Shown here: one piece after another, positions 1 to 11,799 of the stretch | Layout of the letters: each line of letters begins with the position of its first letter | Position numbering within the stretch: position 1 is the stretch's first letter | Origin: Hydnum rufescens UP504 | Taxonomy: Eukaryota > Basidiomycota > Agaricomycetes > Cantharellales > Hydnaceae | Reading direction: 5' to 3' | DNA length: 64,000 bases | Assembly: GCA_014904985.1 (NCBI GenBank) | Contig: MU128939.1 | Coordinates: 272,913-336,912 of the forward strand | Program-made: the position numbers and the translations under genes | The notes under the pieces: model-generated | Seen by the model: the letters and a program-made list of their open reading frames with translations, nothing else | Databases searched by the model: none | What the model was told of the DNA's origin: nothing

Positions 1-3000
1 CGTCTACCGTGACGTACACTTTCCTTTCCATAAGCGGTTCGGCTGGCAAGGCACGCAGAACGTATATTCACGTCATATATTGATCTGGATGTAACACCCG
101 TAACGCGGTAGGCCCTCGCGCCCGAGTGAATGGAGCTATGATGTTAACTAAGGATGACGGCATGTATGCTTGCGTTAATGACGAGGCGGAAGTGGAGTTT
201 TGAATGTCAGTCTTGGAGATGTCCAATTTCTCGTTCTCGATTTCTGGTAGTTACTCGTCGCTGCCCCTTTTCTTCACTCCTCTTATTCCCATTTGGATGA
301 AAGCATCTTCCGCTTGGCGACAGTGATAATTCTGATGCTAATCGACCCCGTGCTATTTTCCTATGTCCAAGGGGTATCTGAACTGTGGTTTATGTCCTTG
401 CATTCACCAAATCGATCACAATAGAGGGCCACAGTGGCCCAAACGATATTCGGAGGCTGAATCGATCCATATTGCTCGTGACTACAAAGGTAATTTGGAG
501 TAACCATGATCAGGAACTAGCCATTACAGTAATTAACCAGGATATTGTTTTCACCTGTTGTCCCCACATGTACAGCGGTTCCTGGCTAATATCATTCCAC
601 CCTCGCGTAGTTTAAACCATGTGGCATAACTGTCAACGGTCTATACAAAATTTTAGGCACGATGATTGATTGGCACTAGGGTAGTATATGGGGGTTGAAA
701 GCTACGGCATTACAGTACGTCCTTTCCACCGGAAATTTATGGGGTGGTCCTCGGAAACTATGAAGCTGATAGGAGGTTCACCCTTTGATGGGATCAAATT
801 TAAGGGAAGGGAAACGCACCGACTATACAAATATGGGTGAGGAAATACAGTGTGGATGGTCGAAATTCATTGCTGAAATCTGGTATGAAGCACGACATAC
901 TTTAGATTAACATTACAGCGTAGCAATTACCAAGAAAGTGAGCACCTCTTAATCCTGAACACGGCTCGGCGCATGAGTCGAAGACCGACAACTGCTCTCT
1001 TTCAGAGTGCCAAGAGGGACGCTAATGCCCAACCTACGATCCTCGTGGAAGAGTCTTCTTAGGGAAGATCGTGTGTGGAGGCTAGTCGACGTGTGAAAGT
1101 CAGAATTTGCCGCCAACCAATTGGAAAGACAAGAAATCCACTTACTTTGCAAGCATGGCTGTAATATAGAGACTGAAGGAACTGATATTGAGAGCGACAG
1201 TAGTGGAACCAGTACTAGATCTCCAGTACTATAGGTGAACACACGTTAGTTAAATGCCTAACGCATTGTACGGTAATCGTACCGAAATAAGAGAGCCTAT
1301 ACAAACAGTGCTGAACTCGCAGTTGAATGTGAACAGCAGAGCGAGGTGAGCGAAATTTAGAAAGACCTTGTTAGGAGCCCAGTATGTAAACAATAGCGTA
1401 GCATGCGATTGATGAGCCGATCGGTGCTTCGTAGAAACGAATATCAAGACGGGTTTTAACAGGAAACAAAGCAAACACCAATTGAATCGCCCACCTTCGA
1501 AGCCCAGTGCGCTGTGAAAAGAGGGAAACGCACATACACACGAGAAGAGTAAGATCCAGCACGGCATCAGCGGCCATCCAGACTGGGGGTACCCAGTGAG
1601 TCTTTCTTATAGTCCACTCAGAAAGTCCCAAGGCTAGAGGCCTGAACATTGAGGCAGATTAAGTTTTCGGCATGGCGAGAGGGATATCAGGCGCATACAA
1701 GACAACCACCGCTGCAGGGAGCCAATATCAGCATGGGAATCTCGGTTTAAATACACAACAGCACAACTCACCGATACCGACACCTGAACGAAGGTAAAAC
1801 AGACGACCACTCAGTATGAGATCTTGATAGCAAACACGCGAAGTCCTAACGTACCAAACTTGAACACGATGAGGATGCCCTGATTAATTTTGTGAGCAAG
1901 ACATTTTTGAGTTCGTGCAGCCTATCTCACCAACATGGGCATCAGATATATCTTACGGCTCACTGAAAGAAGGAGAATAAGTTTCCACCAGGTGTCGGGA
2001 TGACAAACCACAAACATTGATAAATCCTCCGAGCATAAAACACTTGGACTAGACCAGACATCAAGACCTATAACACCCGAATCATCGTACGTACGAGGGT
2101 GCGCTAGTAAATCATGCAGCTCACCCCGATTAACAGCCACGATGCGCCAGTCCTCCCCATCGACAAATCAGCCTCAAGTTCACATATTGCAGTCTGGTGA
2201 AACATACCATGGATGGAAATACACCCTCTGCGGGGACAAGGAATGTTTCACACCGGCCTGATAGGATGAGAAAGAGAGGAAGAAGCTGTACAAGAGTAAT
2301 GAGAAGCGACCCGATCAGTAGCATGCGAAACTCACAGTTCCAGCCCCTGTAGCGCCCTACAGAACAAAGAGATGTTTTATGTTGGATTTTATGAAGGATA
2401 ATGTAGTGGATTCACCATGCCACCACAACCTGTGAGGCACGCTCGTATCGGTCATAAACGCCACGGAAGAAGTGGAATACTTACTAGGGTGTGAACTGGC
2501 CATGCACCAGTGTCCTCTGAAAAGCGCCAAGCATACTGCACGGCCTGGATGGTATTCGCGCCAAAGAGGCTAGAAGAGGACTTGTTGAATGCCGCGAGAA
2601 ACGAGAATCGAGAGAAAATGAACAGACATGCTAGAAACCATAGTACCTATCACAATACCTCCCAAGGTTGAAGGGTCACTATGGAGCTCTGGCATTAGGG
2701 AGACAAACAGTGCACTGCTGGAACACTCAGAGAACGCATGTGGCAATTATACAGCAATTTAGAGGGATAGAAAATTAACCCATTCTCACGCCTCGATCTC
2801 GGAATTTGGCTGTTGCTAGGTATTCTGCTCTGTAGCATCAGATCGAGGTGAATTAAGGGGCCCGATTAGAAATCTGGCGCAGGTGGGCCCCCGAGCGCAT
2901 GAAGCTAAATGAGCTTAAAAATGATAATGAGACAAATTTCCACTAGTGCTATTCTGATAGTACTACACAGTTCACGCAGCCTTGGTGTGGCCCCACAGGG

Positions 3001-3827
3001 CCTAATAGCCATCCTAAAGTATGGGATGGAAGCTCGACAAAATTACTGGGGGGTGAGTCGCTTGAAACGGGGGCAAATGACCGGCGGTACTTGTTGGCAT
3101 TCCCGATACGACGGAAACGATACCACTGCACAGTAATACATAAGTAGCTTTAGCCTCATACATTGCACAAGGAGTGCGCTGGACGCCTCATAGCCCGTGG
3201 CTGTCCGAAGCCATACAAAAGAGAGGGCACCGTGACCGTCCCAGCGTCTCCGAGTCTGGCCTCGAGCTTGTAAGCCGCGGTTTGGAATGGCGCCACAAGT
3301 CAATCCGGTACATGCCGAATTAGAGTCACGCCCCATTCCGATTCAGGCTGGGTTTGTCTCTCATTAGCTCCGCACTTATCTAAGGACTCCTCTTTGCCAA
3401 CTAATCTTCTGTGTTAAGGACCGGCATGGATATAATCCCCAGTGCCTAGGCAGTGCAACATAAAGTCCGCGGATCAAATACCAAATCCGGTCTACTTATG
3501 TAATCAATCACTTGCCAGCCCAGGCTTGGCTTATTACATAAGAAGCAGACCCCTCCGGTCCCAACCAGCCCGTGCCTATATCCTAAGTGATTTCTTACAG
3601 AATTTGGACCTAATTTTGGTGAAGCTGGGCTGGCTACATTCGAGTAACTGCCCTCCTCTTCAAAGGGCTGAAGATAGCCGAGACTTGAGAATGATCCGGT
3701 TGTTTTGCTTTAAATTGTTCAGCTAGCCTTCCATCAGGGTTCGGGCTATTTTGTAACCGGTACAGTCATGGTAGGTGAGCATCGTCAAAAACCTAACCCA
3801 GCAGAGTTCACAGATTTCCAGGGATAT
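1..3827. other. Gene-poor stretch, no supported gene
   Basis: I read both strands and found only short open frames with no recognisable domain, no run of coding-like exons with consistent splice phases, and no transposon protein motif. The composition is even, without an obvious simple repeat. It is best described as intergenic or old, decayed repeat DNA. A gene made of very short exons could still be missed by eye. Confidence 0.5.
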
Positions 3828-4270
3828 TTAACCATTTTTTTCAGGAACTTGACTCCTCAGTTCATGGAATTTGAACCTCGTAATTCCCCCTAGATCGTGA
3901 ATTGGCGTAATTTGGACCATTTGCAAGGTCAAGTCGTTCACATATTTTGGGTGCCAAAATAGGCTCCTATAGTCCTTGGTAAATGGACCCCCGAATGTCT
4001 CTGACATGCGTAGATTTTTCCCGGCCGAAGAGTGAGAAAGCACAGATTCCAACATGGATGAGTCACCAATAACCAGACCGTCTGACGGTGGGACCCCCGC
4101 GAGCTCTATTAGCACTTTGAGGCGTAATTCACGGATTCTCGGACGAAATTTTCGCGAAACGTAGATCCAGTTCACGGATTTTGGGTGAAAAAATCTGGCA
4201 AACTCAACGCCGGCCCAAGGTGAGGGGTGTGTAAGTCCGTAAACGCGGTATTTAGGCCCATACATCTACA
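3828..4270 (-). repeat. Internally repetitive non-coding block
   Basis: On the minus strand a short phrase of the type (A)ATCCGTGAA / TATGTGAAC / TTCACG, often next to AATTACGCC, recurs about six times within 440 bases. The block also has an open frame of about 145 codons, but its translation is low in complexity and matches no family I know. The recurrence of near-identical phrases suggests a dispersed repeat or the body of a non-autonomous element rather than a gene. It lies downstream, on the same strand, of the tRNA-like element at 4.51-4.59 kb and could belong to it. Inferred only from internal similarity. Confidence 0.35.
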
Positions 4271-4512
4271 TAAGTAGATTCCTAGTTACATTTTAAGATT
4301 ACTTGAGAAGTCCCGGGCGGATTTGAAGAAGATTATCGGAAATTCCAAAAAAAGGAATTTTCTGACTTCTCGAGCGCGCAAGGGTGGTTCGTATGGGGAT
4401 AAATGGGGAGCTGATATAGCACCCAGAATATGCTAAAAGGAGACTTCCCGAACATCCTGTGTGCTTCACGCCAGAACATCGGGCTGGGCGCTTAATTTGA
4501 TCTCTTGACTTA

Positions 4513-4587
4513 CGCAAGTTTCGAACCGGGGCAATGCAAAAAATAGTACACCCACTTATACCGTGCTACCCGCTACACCACGGTAGC
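4513..4587 (-). repeat. Degenerate tRNA-like (SINE-head-like) sequence
   Basis: The minus strand carries a B-box-like motif (GGTTCGAAAC, plus-strand 4518-4527) about 40 nt downstream of an A-box/D-arm-like motif (GTGTAGCGGGTAGCAC), spaced as in a tRNA gene. The D-arm can pair, and the 5' acceptor-like bases read GCTACCG. The complementary 3' acceptor strand is missing and the T-stem does not pair properly, so it is not a working tRNA. It could be a tRNA pseudogene or the pol III head of a SINE. Confidence 0.3.
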
Positions 4588-5078
4588 AAATACCCTAGCT
4601 TGTAATTTCTTATGTATATAATACCATCTCGATCCGCCGCCGAGTTGCCGACCAAGCGGAGTTTTCGGATTTACATCCGGATGTTGCCCAATTACTGCGG
4701 CACTCTCCGATACTTCCTTTTTAGGCGATGAACGCGTGGCAATTTGATCCCGTTAAATTCAAATGACTAGAGGTTCATTGATACATGACGCCCAGACTAG
4801 GGCACAAGCTCAAGCCAGGTAAAGGGCGTCCGACAAGCTAGGCATAAGTTATATTATTTGAATGTTGTCATTGAATTGAAATATACCGCTTTGGGCAGTG
4901 TACATATCATTACTCTTCACACGCACCAAACCTCATTGTTCACCATAGTTTACAGGGCAAAGACCAAGCTGACAGTTGAAAAATAATTCTGATCCCATTT
5001 TCGGTTTGGCGGATCATCTTCGGCTAATTCCGAGGCGTCAACCTCACCCTATCTTCTACCAGGCTCAGTTCGTTCGAA

Positions 5079-6302
5079 ATGTTGCACGTCATGCCCTCGA
5101 AAGACATCGTAAGTACTCCTCTGGTGCTTCCCCCCCCCTAATGTTTGATACCCCTATGGGTTCAGGCCTCTACAGACCCCACCCTTCTCACCGACAGAGT
5201 GCGAGCCGCGTCGCCGGATCAAGCATCCGACCTCCTACAAAGCGAGAAGAAGGCTGGGACGAAGCCAAACGTGGATGGACTTGATTTGACCAAGCCCATG
5301 TCTATTGTGCTGAGAGAAGGGACTGTTGTCTTGCATGACGAGATAAATAGCTCCCCTGCTGCCCTGCTCCTGACTAGCGGCGATCTGGCCAAAAGTGAAT
5401 ACATTCGCTTCCTGTTTATGCTATGGCACATCTATGAGTACGTGGCTCTTATTTTGGTTCTTGTTCCCCACCGTTGTGATGACCCCTTTTGACGAATAAT
5501 TGGCGCCCCTTTGAACACCTCTGATTACTCAGCACGTTGGAGCGCGCATTATTTGAGCACCGAGAGCATCCGGTTATATTCCATATCTACCACCCTCGTG
5601 TCTTCAGCCGAGCTACTGCTCTCTCATTTGACATCTGTCACCTACTCGATACAGTCACGTGGCAGACAGACCCCTCTTACGTCGCGTTCTTTAACGACAT
5701 CCCTGCGCCAGTACAGGAATATTGCGACCGTATTGCCTACTTGGGGAGAGTAGATGCTCCGGAGGAAGACGTCAATCTTCTCGCGTCTCATGCATACGTG
5801 CGGTACCTTGGGGACCTCAGCGGAGGTCAGATTATACGAAAGAAGATCATAAAGGCTTACAACCTCTACGATGACGGTGACGGAATAGCGTTCTATACTT
5901 TCCGGACGCTCGATCCAAGGACTGGCGACAGAGCTGCAGTGCCTCACGAAATTCGCAAGATCAAGGATTGGTTCAAAGCAGGCTTGGACGAATCGGTCAC
6001 TGACCCAGCTGTCAAAGGTAAGTTCTCCCATGGCTTGTTTTTCCTCCGAGATTGCTCATGTTGAATTCATGGATCTTGTAGTTGCTATCGTCGAGGAGAC
6101 CAAACGCGGGTTCATATACAACAGCGAGATGTTCAAGTGCCTCGACGGGGCCAAATCTCTCTCGACGGAACCTCTGCCCAAACCCTCTGCTCTAGTCGAG
6201 TTTTTAACGTCAAACACTGGAACAACAATCGGGGGAATAGTGGCGCTCCTGCTTGCTGCCATTCTTTCGCGTTCTATCCTCTCCATGGCTGGTCGCAGTT
6301 GA
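5079..6302 (+). CDS. HMX1: Heme oxygenase, C-terminal membrane anchor
   Basis: Heme oxygenase opens heme to biliverdin, CO and ferrous iron. Four exons (5079-5108, 5166-5437, 5533-6017, 6082-6302) join to 1008 nt, 335 residues, with phases that agree. Residues about 60-90 carry the family start with the proximal heme histidine in VVLHDEI, then the SGDLAKSEYIRFL helix. Later comes the conserved AYVRYLGDLSGGQIIRKKI block (distal helix with the glycine hinge). The last about 25 residues (VALLLAAILSRSILSM) form a single hydrophobic segment, so it is probably tail-anchored in the ER membrane with the enzyme facing the cytosol. I chose the ATG at 5079 because its ten-codon exon splices in frame to the first clearly coding exon. 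The N-terminal 50 residues are unconserved and less certain. It stands alone, with no iron-uptake gene beside it. Confidence 0.92.
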
Positions 6303-7800
6303 TCGGGTTGATGGCTGGAATGTTTCCGTTGTTTGAGTACACGCCAATGATCTGTACCTAAGCGGGACACTGTGGACAGCAATGCTTTAGATTGCAAGGG
6401 GTCCAGTATCATAATGGGATTCTTCTGTATCAGTATCGGTTCGGTTGGTGTTTTCACGTCTACGAGCAGACAGTGCTGTATAGCTATAATATTAACTCTA
6501 CTTCAATGGCATTTGACCTCGTCGTCAATAACTGAGTGGACCTTGGGACCGAAGTGCGCAGGTGAGTCGATTGTACCGCTCGAACTTAGCGAAACTGCTC
6601 CCTAGGGCATTGAACCCCATTGGCTCCATGCCCAATATAAGATCGCGCGGCATGGAGTGATGCCCGCATGCCGGCCTCGAATTTCAGCGTAGACGCGTTG
6701 GTGACTACCATGGGTGCTATGACACAGCACAACGGCCTTGCCTAGGGATTTGGATCTCTCGCTCTCGATCCAGCTTCGTATCTAGGCCTCCGTGCAGAAT
6801 AATTCCATCGAGCTCACATATTTTCAGCATAGCACGCTTCTGCAGACAAATGGTGGGAACATGAGTGCATCACAGATTACTATTGTAGGCTATGCCATTC
6901 ATCGCCTCTACGTACTGGGAAATTTCCTCGATCAGGATCATATAGCCTCTGTAACGACCTTCGGTGGAGACAACCCCGGCTGCCTGTCAAACAGTGTGCC
7001 CGAAAGGGGTGCGGTTCACCGTAGTATGTAAGGACTTGATTACCTGGAGTGAATATCTACAATTCGACGAAGGCTGACCCTATCTTCACCCGTACCCGAA
7101 CAGGGATTGAAGAAGCAGCAAGCAGCTTACCCCACACCGAGACATCACGAGAAATCCCTTGTTACAGTAACAACATCAGTACAGTACTCCGAGAGAACGG
7201 CCCCCAAATTATCGGGCCGCCCTGGCTTGAAGCAAGGGTTCTTGCTCTTGTGATTCCAAGTTTCTGACCCAGGGGGGAAATCTTGCATGGAAGATTCGTC
7301 GACCAAGATCGATCGCGGCTCTAGTCCCTTGTTATAGTCAGACTCGAACGCACCAAGCTTTACCGCATAACTGTTTACCCTATTTGTCTAGCTAAGTAGT
7401 GCGAAAAAAACATAGTAGACACGTGACTCGGAGAATCTTGCTCGTCGTCTGCGGCTTGCTCTGCCTTTCTGGTCTCTCTTTCCTGAATTTGGGACAAATG
7501 ACTCCAGCCGCATCTCATTTCGGTGCTTCCTCTCTGCAACATAGGAGAATAGTCTGACCCTGGGGGCGCTTTTTACACTGAACACTTGTCATATGCCCCC
7601 ACATCTGAATCGTCCGGAAATTCATAGCTGTTCTTGTTCCTGCAGAATAGAGAACCATCGCTTCCAACCCTCTGCAGTAATAGAGATCGATTCGGTTTGC
7701 ACGCCTTACACAGCAAATCGGTACAATTTTATACAACCGTGCACTCCTACACATCATCAATCCGATTCTAATGAAAGGGCCGGGGCTTCCCCCTATTATC
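6303..7800. other. Intergenic, nothing recognised
   Basis: This stretch begins with the presumed 3' UTR of the heme oxygenase gene. It has no open frame longer than about 80 codons and no family motif on either strand. I see no terminator-like or repeat structure worth listing. Confidence 0.5.
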
Positions 7801-7802
7801 AC

Positions 7803-8895
7803 TATTATATTCTTCAGTTCCTCCTCCAGAATACTGTCGCCATCACGACCAAAGGGGAGCCCCTCACCCTGACTGGCAAAGGTACGATGCGCACCAGTAC
7901 GAATCCGTCCAAATGCATCCCAAATAGCCGACGTTGCAATGTTCGAAATTCGGGGGGGATATGTGATAGCATCGGCCCTTGGCGCCCCCAGAACTGCGCC
8001 AGGAAAGGCTTTTTGTGTTTACTCGAATTTGCTCCCCGCAGATGTAGGCCGAGGGCTGGGGGTTGCTTTCGGTGAGACGCTGCGAGGGTCCATACGATAT
8101 GGCGTCGAGACAAACATCTGGAGGGGGGGAGAACACAAACATCGTACAAATTCGACACTGGGACTTTCGTAGGCGCCATGCAATGGGACTGCATCTACAC
8201 ACCTTGGCTGGAGGGCACGATGACGCCATATCTGGTTGTTGGGCCGCATGACAATGAACCATAGTGGAAGTTGGCGACAACGAGCTGCATCGAGGCGAGG
8301 ACGGCGCAGATAATAAGGTAGGATCGGAAAATCATGGCGCCGGTCGACTGGGGCCCCCATACCATAACGCTAGGTAGGTATATATACCTGGTCTTCGGTT
8401 ATACACTCCATCTATCAGCTCGAATCCCATCATGCTCCAGGGAAGGACCTCGTTACCAGCAATTCGGCCTTGTGGTTCCGCTCTGAAGCGGCCAACACAA
8501 TCATTTTGATTTCTCCTAGCCAGCCCAACCCGCCGACATTATTACGACCCCGCAGCCGCCTGCGTTGAATGCGGTATTGAAAGGTATATGACCTTCTTGA
8601 TTGATACCATCGAAGTATAATTCGAATTACCACTGTCTACGGCCCGCTTCGTGGGGGTGAGCGGTATTGTCAATGGGACTTGGAATCGGTTCCCTCGGGG
8701 GAGTGTGACATGTCCCTCACAGATGTCATTTCTCGATGCATTGAGGCGCTTCGTGCGCCCTTGATGTCCCATGTCGCTCCTTCTCCATGTTTCGCGAGTC
8801 TACCGGCATTTGGGCCTCCCGGCGCCCGACAATGTATATTGTATCCATTAGGCGGTGATCCTACCGACCGCCTACATACATACGTGTACAGGTAG
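7803..8895 (+). other. Possible unrecognised multi-exon gene or remnant
   Basis: Several plus-strand stretches have protein-like composition: around 7940-8130 (reading RGGYVIASALGAPRTAPG), 8150-8270 (reading VGAMQWDCIYTPWLEGTM and then a stop), 8455-8560, and 8680-8885 (reading ECDMSLTDVISRCIEALRA). They lie in different frames, and I could not connect them with splice sites that keep one frame open. No domain is recognised. This could be a small orphan gene, a decayed gene or chance. Confidence 0.2.
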
Positions 8896-9953
8896 GGATG
8901 CGTATGTAACCATGCGAAGTAGAAGTGCAACTATTGTAATAATATCACACAACGCAAATAGAAAAAAGTTGCTAGAACCAATAGTAATCCAGGTCCACAC
9001 ATTCCACGAAGGGGAGATTGAAAGCAGCCATAATAAGTTGTCATATACCCGCTCAAAAAAAGGGGGAACAGTTGGGGAATTCTGGCGCGTCAATGATGCA
9101 CGCGCCGCCGAGTGCCCACATGCATGTCATTATATTATATGTCACACGGGAAACATGTACTGTACCCCATAAGGGCCATAGTTAGACCCCAGTGCGCCGC
9201 TCAGCTCAGCTTGTTATGCGGTCTGTGGTAGTGATTCCACACAGCGGCACCCCCCGGTTCGTTATTGCTTTGTTATAGAGCTTATCGCTGGGATCTGACG
9301 TTTCCAGGGTTGCTGGCCTGCAGTATTGTATATCGTCATGTATTATAGTGTTTCTACATCACTCTGGAGGATTTGCCTTCACCGACTCGCAAAGCGAGTC
9401 AACATCAGAAGTTTTGCGGCAGGGACTGATTCACGGCTTGACGTATGTATACAGTGTAAGAAAGATGACAGGATTTTGTCGTTTGGACAGTTTTACTCAA
9501 TCTCGAGGGATCGTCTGGCGGGGGACCCTTCACCACTTCCCGTTAATTGCAATGCACCCATAGACTGCAGGATAGGATCTTGTGCTTATCAAGAACCAGG
9601 AGATTCCACCAGCTTCCTATCTTTTCTCCCCACGATCGTTCTGTAGTACTCAGAACGATAAGCCAAAGAAACCCGCATAAGTGCTGATGGCGCGGTACTG
9701 TGTACATGTGTACATCATGACTGTCCAACAGCTAAAGTGACCCGTAATAGGCAGTTGTACACCTCTCTTCAGCAGAATACGGTCCCGGATGTCCAGCTTG
9801 ACCGCGAAGAATTTATTGGGTATACAAAGAACACGGCGCAGTATATGAGTTGTGTTGATAGGAAACATAATAGAGAGGGATACTAGAGGTCCATGCAGGA
9901 GATTGATATAGACTGGGCCGAGTCACAGGGGTATCGAAAGCTCGGAGGATAGT
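8896..9953. other. Intergenic, nothing recognised
   Basis: Only short, low-complexity open frames on both strands. I see no conserved motif. Confidence 0.45.
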
Positions 9954-11519
9954 TTAATATCCGACCTCGCTGTGAAAAGTGTAACATTGACGACAAGGAC
10001 CCGATCCAAAGAAAGCAGGGCCAAGGAGTCCGTACTGCTCGAGAAATTCCGTCATTTCCGCCTCTGTGCCGCGCCAGGGGCCAGGATCGTCTCCTCGAAC
10101 GAACTTGAACTTGTATACGAGGAGGTCAAGGTCACGATCACCATTGATTTGCCTCATGACGCGGCGATTGGCGCATGTACTACAAAACGCCTTCCCATCC
10201 CCGCTCACCGATCGGCAGGAGGAAGGGCATTCCGGGGGATACGCGAGCGGTCCCAAATGGACCTCATTGACATGGTTGCCCCAACCCCCACTGAGGAAAT
10301 AAGCCCGCGACCTGAAGTGGGTCACGTCGGTTGCAAGTTTAGGCCTTGGATCATGGCGATCCCCATCCTGATAGTCGCGCCGAAGGAAGCCGCATATGCC
10401 ACACATTTCCATGGTCTCGTGGATCACGGTGCCATCCCTTTGATAAATGAGACACCTTGACAAGGGGGACTATGAGTATTTGAGCAATAAAGGGTACGTG
10501 TCAATCACCCCAAGTCAATAGCAGCTTGAACTGATACCATCTTGCGTTCTATATCCGCGCGAGTCTTTAGTATAGTGGGTAGCCGAGGCTTTGATCGCGT
10601 TTGCTGGAGTTCCAGCGAATGATTGTATTCAGCGAGTCGGTCCCCGTATTGTCTTTGAGCATCGGACTTTTCGGCAGCCATATGAACTTCAAAGCTTTCA
10701 AGAGACCCCCGTGCTTCTTGATCGCACTGCGAAGAAAATACCAAGGAGATCAAGCCATCGATGCCACACGGAAGTGGGGCGCAGAACGCACATATCTAAT
10801 ACTGATTGGGCAGATAGTAATGTCGTTTGAGGTGTTCCTTTGTGCCTCCTTCCATCTCTTCTTACTGGGCTAAATGGAGGCCATGATGAACATATGGGTG
10901 TCCGGGCCAGGCTTGGCAAATTGGAAGGACTCACAATGAAACAAGACCTCGGAGGTCGTTAGCGGTCAAATGGTAGCGGATCTTTTCTCGCTCGGGAATG
11001 ATCGCGTATTCTGAATTATCTAACATACACACTGGGCAGAGACGCTAACAAGAATGGTTGCAACATTCCCAGTGATGGCCAATCAGTGAATCAGAAATGG
11101 GGGGCGGGGAACGTGGGACTCACAAGAAGAAGCGGCGCTGACATTAGTGATGTTGCTTCCCTCTTACAGCTCATGCACGTCTTCTTTAAAGCTAGCATCA
11201 CGAAGGTCCTTTTGCCTTGTGCGTTGGCAACTGTCTCTAGGGTATGCCTTATCCTGGGGGGAATCGCCTTGCAAATGCCTCCTTTAAAACGTCATTGGAG
11301 CAAAGGGAATGCAAGGAGACATACATTGTACCAGTCACGAAAGACACTTTCCTCTGAGCTGACTTCTCGCCAGATCCGATTGACGTGGGACAGCCAGAGA
11401 ATATCATAGGGTGAGAGCCCGCACTCGTGAACAACATGGCGCTTGAGTTCGTATGGAAGCAAACACAACGGAGAACCCCGTTTTAAAGGTTCTGCGAAAG
11501 GTGAGTGCGCTGCTGACAT
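9954..11519 (-). CDS. F-box protein with CxxC zinc-binding pairs (frame doubtful)
   Basis: An F-box protein would bring substrates to an SCF ubiquitin ligase through Skp1. From the ATG at 11519, the first exon reads LPYELKRHVVHECGLSPYDI and continues to LSHVNRIWREV, a clear F-box at residues about 19-55, followed by ESVFRDWYN. Further exons carry cysteine pairs: CMSC (about 11.19 kb), CPVC (about 11.03 kb), then CGIC, CSTC and CRQC in the last exon, which ends at 9954. F-box proteins with such cysteine clusters are common in Agaricomycetes; the substrate is unknown. The frame is doubtful near the C5 run at 10706-10710. With the best splice site the reading enters AIKKHGG and then stops making sense, while one base over it continues as SLESFEVHMAAEKSDAQRQ. 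A weaker 5' splice site avoids the break. The last exon joins in phase across an intron at about 10.46-10.51 kb, but it could be a separate gene. Confidence 0.6.
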
Positions 11520-11799
11520 CCAGGATCCAGGAAACCGGGCTCAAGAGGGGTTGAATCCCAATTAATTCGGTTATTGCCGAACGCTGTAAACCAGCGAAAT
11601 TCGTTATAGTATGTCGAGGGACCATGTAGGCGCTTGGAACCCGCACTCTAGTGGCCTCTAGCCTTCTACGCTGGGCTCCCGCCTCACTGCGAGACGCCTC
11701 GTTTACATAATTCGGTAAGATTAAATGCGGCTATACCCGTTGAATTGCCCCCATTTCCCCACCTAGTTCTGTGTCTCCCTGACGCTGGTACCGGGACCC

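Noticed and set aside
3828..4265. A 145-codon open frame on the minus strand
   Set aside because: Its DNA is internally repetitive, and the translation has no known motif; treated as repeat, not gene.
4513..4587. A functional tRNA gene
   Set aside because: The 3' acceptor strand and T-stem do not pair, so only a degenerate tRNA-like element is claimed.
5642..6031. A 129-codon frame antisense to heme oxygenase
   Set aside because: Lies fully opposite a conserved exon; a shadow of its codon pattern.
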